DNA from: Nocardioides marmoribigeumensis
GTDB taxonomy: Bacteria > Actinomycetota > Actinomycetes > Propionibacteriales > Nocardioidaceae
Length of the DNA stretch: 64,000 bases
Assembly (NCBI RefSeq): GCF_031458325.1
Contig: NZ_JAVDYG010000001.1
Location: 868,001 to 932,000, forward strand
Reading direction: 5' to 3'
Position 1 is the first letter of the stretch. Every line of letters starts with the position of its first letter. This document shows positions 61,463 to 64,000 of the stretch, piece by piece. The notes under the pieces are model-generated. The model saw nothing but the letters and a program-made list of their open reading frames with translations, was not told the DNA's origin and ran no database searches. A program made the translations under genes and the position numbers.

Positions 61463-61711
61463 TCAGGAGTAGCGGTGGCTCTTCGCCTCGTGGCCGTGCT
61501 CGCGGGTGCAGGTCCGACCGTTCATCGACCGGTGCCCGCACAGCTCCGGTGCCGCGGCAGGTGCTGCCCCGGCAGGTGCCGCCGGCTCGGCCGGTCGGGT
61601 CCTCGCGGGTGCCGGCGCGGCCGGGCTCGCAGGCGCCTTCGCGCGGGCCCCCGCCCGGGACGCCTCGTACTTCGCCTCGCGCATCGCGCGCAGACCGTCC
61701 AGCTTGCTCAT
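61463..61711 (-). CDS. Small Cys/His-containing hypothetical protein
   Basis: 82 residues. A basic N-terminal helix (KLDGLRAMREAKYEAS), an Ala/Pro-rich low-complexity linker, and a C-terminal block CGHRSMNGRTCTREHGHEA then KSHRYS, with two Cys and four His that could bind zinc. The same Cys/His tail is common on short actinobacterial proteins, function unknown. ATG 61711 has GAGGCG upstream. Confidence 0.7.
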   Translation of the reverse strand: MSKLDGLRAMREAKYEASRAGARAKAPASPAAPAPARTRPAEPAAPAGAAPAAAPELCGHRSMNGRTCTREHGHEAKSHRYS

Positions 61712-61809
61712 CGTCGCCTCACCGCCCGACCGTACGGCGATGGCCCGGGCCCCGGCGGCAGGCTCGCCGCCGGACGACCCGGACCACGTGCCCGGACCGG
61801 GTCCGGCCG

Positions 61810-64000
61810 CTAGGGCAGCGTGAGCGACCAGGCCCCGCGACCGTGGCTCGCGGCGTACAGCACGTGCGCGTCCTGGGCCAGGGTGAGCCCGTAGACCGCG
61901 GCGTTGGGGAAGCCGGTGCCGGCGCGCAGCCAGCTCGTGCCGCCGGCGGGGAGCCGCAGCACGCCGAAGTCGGTCGCGGCGTACAGGTCCCCGTTGCTGT
62001 CGTTGCGGGCAATGCCCGTGACCGGCTGGTCGCCGAGGTCGTAGGACCGGTCGGTGTAGGTCGTCCGCTGCGGGTTGCGCGCGTCGTAACGGACCTCGAT
62101 CACGTGCTGCGGCGTGCCGGGCGTGTAGGCGCCGTAGCCGGAGTAGGACACCCAGGCGTGGTTGGGATCCCGACCGTCGATCGCGATGCCGGAGATGAAC
62201 CGGCCGGGCGTCGACGCGGTGTCCAGACGCGTGAAGTGGACGGTGCGCGGGTTGGCCGAGCCGGCGTCCTTGGAGATCCACAACCGTCCGGTGCGGGTCG
62301 CGGCCCACATCGTGTTCTTGTCGGACTCGGCGCGCTCGGTCGCCACGACGAACTGGCCGCCGCGGTCGTTGACCGAGCCGGAGGTGAGGTCGTTGCCCAT
62401 CGGCACCCAGTCGCCGCACGGGCCGGCGTCGCGGGTGAGCGCGTTGCAGTGCTCCTCGAGGTAGGCCCGCGGGCCACCGTTGTCGTCGGTGCGCCAGACG
62501 TGCTCCAGGCCGATGAAGGCACGGCCTCCGACCTGCGGATCGGCCTTGAACGGCACGTAGAACGAGCGGTTCTCCTTCGAGCTCTGCAGCGGGTCGTAGA
62601 TCGCCAGCCACGTGGTGGGGTCGTCGCCCTTGAAGTTCACCTCGGGCGTCGCGTCGTAGTAGTTGTGGTAGCGGGTCTGCGTGCGCGCGATGTCGAAGCC
62701 GGACTGGCCGCCGTCGCCGCCGATGGTCTCGAACCAGGTCGGCGAACCGGTGAACGACCAGGTGCCGTTGTCCTGCGTGCCACCGAGCAGGCTGCCGGTC
62801 GGGTTGGACGGGTTGTAGGACAGCGACTGGAACTGGATCGTGTTGAGGCCGTCGTTGAGCGGCTCGATCGCCCCGGGGATCGCCTTGAGCAGCCGCTTGC
62901 AGTCGGCCAGGTCCTCTGGCCCGAGCGGCTCGTCGGTCGCGGCGTTCTTGCGGGTGTCACAGGCCGCGGACTTGTCAGTCGTGGTCCGCAGGTCGATGCG
63001 CACGACGCCTCCGTCGGAGCCGACGAACGCGATGCGGGGGTCGGCGGAGGCGAAGACGACCGCGTGCTGGTCGGGGTGGATGCCCTTGGTGAAGGGGTAC
63101 GACGGCGCGGAGCCGATCGTGGCGCTCATGTCGGCCCAGGTCACGTCGGCCGCGGGGGCGCCGGCGTTGGTGGAGCGGATGACGCCGCGGCCGTTGGAGC
63201 GCGGCGGGGCACCGGCGTAGCCGGGCAGCTCGTCGTAGTTCATGGAGCCGCCGAGCCACAGGTCGCCCGTGCCCCCGGCGACGCCGGGCTGCTCGGCCGG
63301 GGAGACCACGAAGTCGTCGTAGCCGCACTGACCGTTCTGGCAGTAGTTGTAGGCCAGGAAGCCGTTGGTGCCGTTCTGGGAGCTGCTCAGCTCGGTCCAG
63401 CCGGCGTTGTCGTAGCCACCGTCGGGCGCGCCGGCGATCGCGGCCGCGTCGTCGGTGCGGTAGACCTTCGCGACCCCGAGGTCGTCGGAGGAGTCGCCGA
63501 GGTAGATCCGCGTCCTGCCGCCGCCCAGGGGCACGGCCGAGAACTCGGTGCGGTCGCCGAACAGGTCGTCGGGGTTCATGGTCTGGAACACCTGGGTCCA
63601 GGTCGCGCCGCCGTCGGCCGAGCGCCACACGCCGTAGCCCAGCACGCCGGCGTACAGCGTGCCGGGGGTGACCGGGTCGAACTGGAGCTTGGTCACGCCG
63701 CCCTGGAACCAGTCGGAGCCGGTGCCGGCACCGGGCGGGGTCCCGTTGGCCGGCGTCTTGGACTGCAGGTCGGTGGAGAGGGTGAAGCTGGCGCCGCCGT
63801 CGGTGGAGCGGTAGACCCCGAGCGCCGGCGCGTTGGGCGGCGTACGACGGCCGCCGTTGACCGAGGACGACCCGTGCCGCGCCACCGCGGTGCCGATCAC
63901 GATGGTGTCCGGCCGGCCCTGGCGGATCGCGATCGAGCCGATCGAGCGGTTGGTCGCCACCGAGGCGGAGCCGGGCACCAGCGACCAGGACCGGCCGCCG
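61810..64000 (-). CDS. BNR/YVTN-repeat (sialidase-fold) protein, N-terminus beyond window
   Basis: At least 730 residues of a large beta-propeller protein; the frame is open to the window edge, so the start and any signal peptide are outside. BNR-like Asp-box repeats are visible: YRSTDGGASFTLS, WRSADGGATWTQV and VWRTDDNGG, with SDGGVVRID further on. Propeller WSLTLP closes the C-terminus. Such proteins are usually secreted and bind or cleave glycans, but no sialidase active-site set was identified. Several cysteine pairs support export. Confidence 0.82.
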   Translation of the reverse strand, partial: GGRSWSLVPGSASVATNRSIGSIAIRQGRPDTIVIGTAVARHGSSSVNGGRRTPPNAPALGVYRSTDGGASFTLSTDLQSKTPANGTPPGAGTGSDWFQGGVTKLQFDPVTPGTLYAGVLGYGVWRSADGGATWTQVFQTMNPDDLFGDRTEFSAVPLGGGRTRIYLGDSSDDLGVAKVYRTDDAAAIAGAPDGGYDNAGWTELSSSQNGTNGFLAYNYCQNGQCGYDDFVVSPAEQPGVAGGTGDLWLGGSMNYDELPGYAGAPPRSNGRGVIRSTNAGAPAADVTWADMSATIGSAPSYPFTKGIHPDQHAVVFASADPRIAFVGSDGGVVRIDLRTTTDKSAACDTRKNAATDEPLGPEDLADCKRLLKAIPGAIEPLNDGLNTIQFQSLSYNPSNPTGSLLGGTQDNGTWSFTGSPTWFETIGGDGGQSGFDIARTQTRYHNYYDATPEVNFKGDDPTTWLAIYDPLQSSKENRSFYVPFKADPQVGGRAFIGLEHVWRTDDNGGPRAYLEEHCNALTRDAGPCGDWVPMGNDLTSGSVNDRGGQFVVATERAESDKNTMWAATRTGRLWISKDAGSANPRTVHFTRLDTASTPGRFISGIAIDGRDPNHAWVSYSGYGAYTPGTPQHVIEVRYDARNPQRTTYTDRSYDLGDQPVTGIARNDSNGDLYAATDFGVLRLPAGGTSWLRAGTGFPNAAVYGLTLAQDAHVLYAASHGRGAWSLTLP

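Overview
The window is very GC-rich, densely packed actinobacterial chromosome. Three things point to a Nocardioides-like member of the Propionibacteriales: the complete division and cell-wall (dcw) order mraZ-rsmH-ftsL-ftsI-murE-murF-mraY-murD-ftsW-murG, a metF / polyprenyl synthase / Rv2175c-like / PASTA-kinase neighbourhood resembling mycobacteria, and many GTG starts with overlapping stop/start codons. The genus is an inference from gene content. I saw no tRNA, rRNA, CRISPR array, prophage or insertion sequence.

Layout. 1-11.9 kb (minus strand): the dcw operon, entering from a truncated murG and starting at mraZ. Its promoter carries three 10-bp-spaced MraZ boxes, and a structured leader lies between mraZ and a small new gene ahead of rsmH. 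12.0-16.8 kb (plus): moxR, DUF58 and a TgpA-type transglutaminase. 16.9-24.2 kb (minus): DUF3040, then an SOS mutagenesis operon (DUF6504, SAV_6107-type HEPN protein, dnaE2, methyltransferase, dinB) behind a near-perfect LexA box. 24.4-34.2 kb: YbaK deacylase, phytoene-desaturase-like flavoprotein, metF, prenyl synthase, barstar-like protein, Rv2175c-like regulator, hydrolase, Ddn-like reductase, PASTA kinase and EamA exporter. 34.2-38.2 kb (minus): thyA-folA-dapA-rnj. 38.2-49.7 kb: GNAT, an XRE-STAND regulator, a secreted protein, azlCD, an SGNH hydrolase, dapB, an SPFH/NfeD pair, a papain-like peptidase and an ArsC-like protein. 49.8-59.1 kb: a secreted-protein island around a large SARP/BTAD-STAND regulator. 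59.1-64 kb: small hypothetical genes, a RibD-C reductase, an NYN-domain protein and a BNR-repeat protein that runs off the end.

The most interesting signal is in the secreted-protein island. Three secreted-protein genes (starts at 50312, 52808 and 57470) each have the same promoter pattern 55-77 nt upstream: CTAAGC-N5-CTAAGC-N9-CANNNT. This 11-bp-spaced direct repeat ending 9 nt before a -10 element is the architecture recognised by SARP-family activators, and a SARP/BTAD regulator (54465-57413) lies among these genes. I predict a self-contained exoprotein regulon. One member, an S8 protease, carries an in-frame amber codon just before its catalytic His. A second novelty is a 61-bp intergenic hairpin family (17-bp arms, exactly 27-nt loop) present three times at 33.7, 43.3 and 44.5 kb, two copies bracketing the SGNH hydrolase gene.

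Functional links: dapA, dapB and murE supply and use diaminopimelate for the wall built by the dcw products, and the PASTA kinase and its presumed partner are the likely wall-sensing signalling arm. thyA/folA/metF form a folate and one-carbon set. DnaE2 and DinB form a damage-inducible translesion module.
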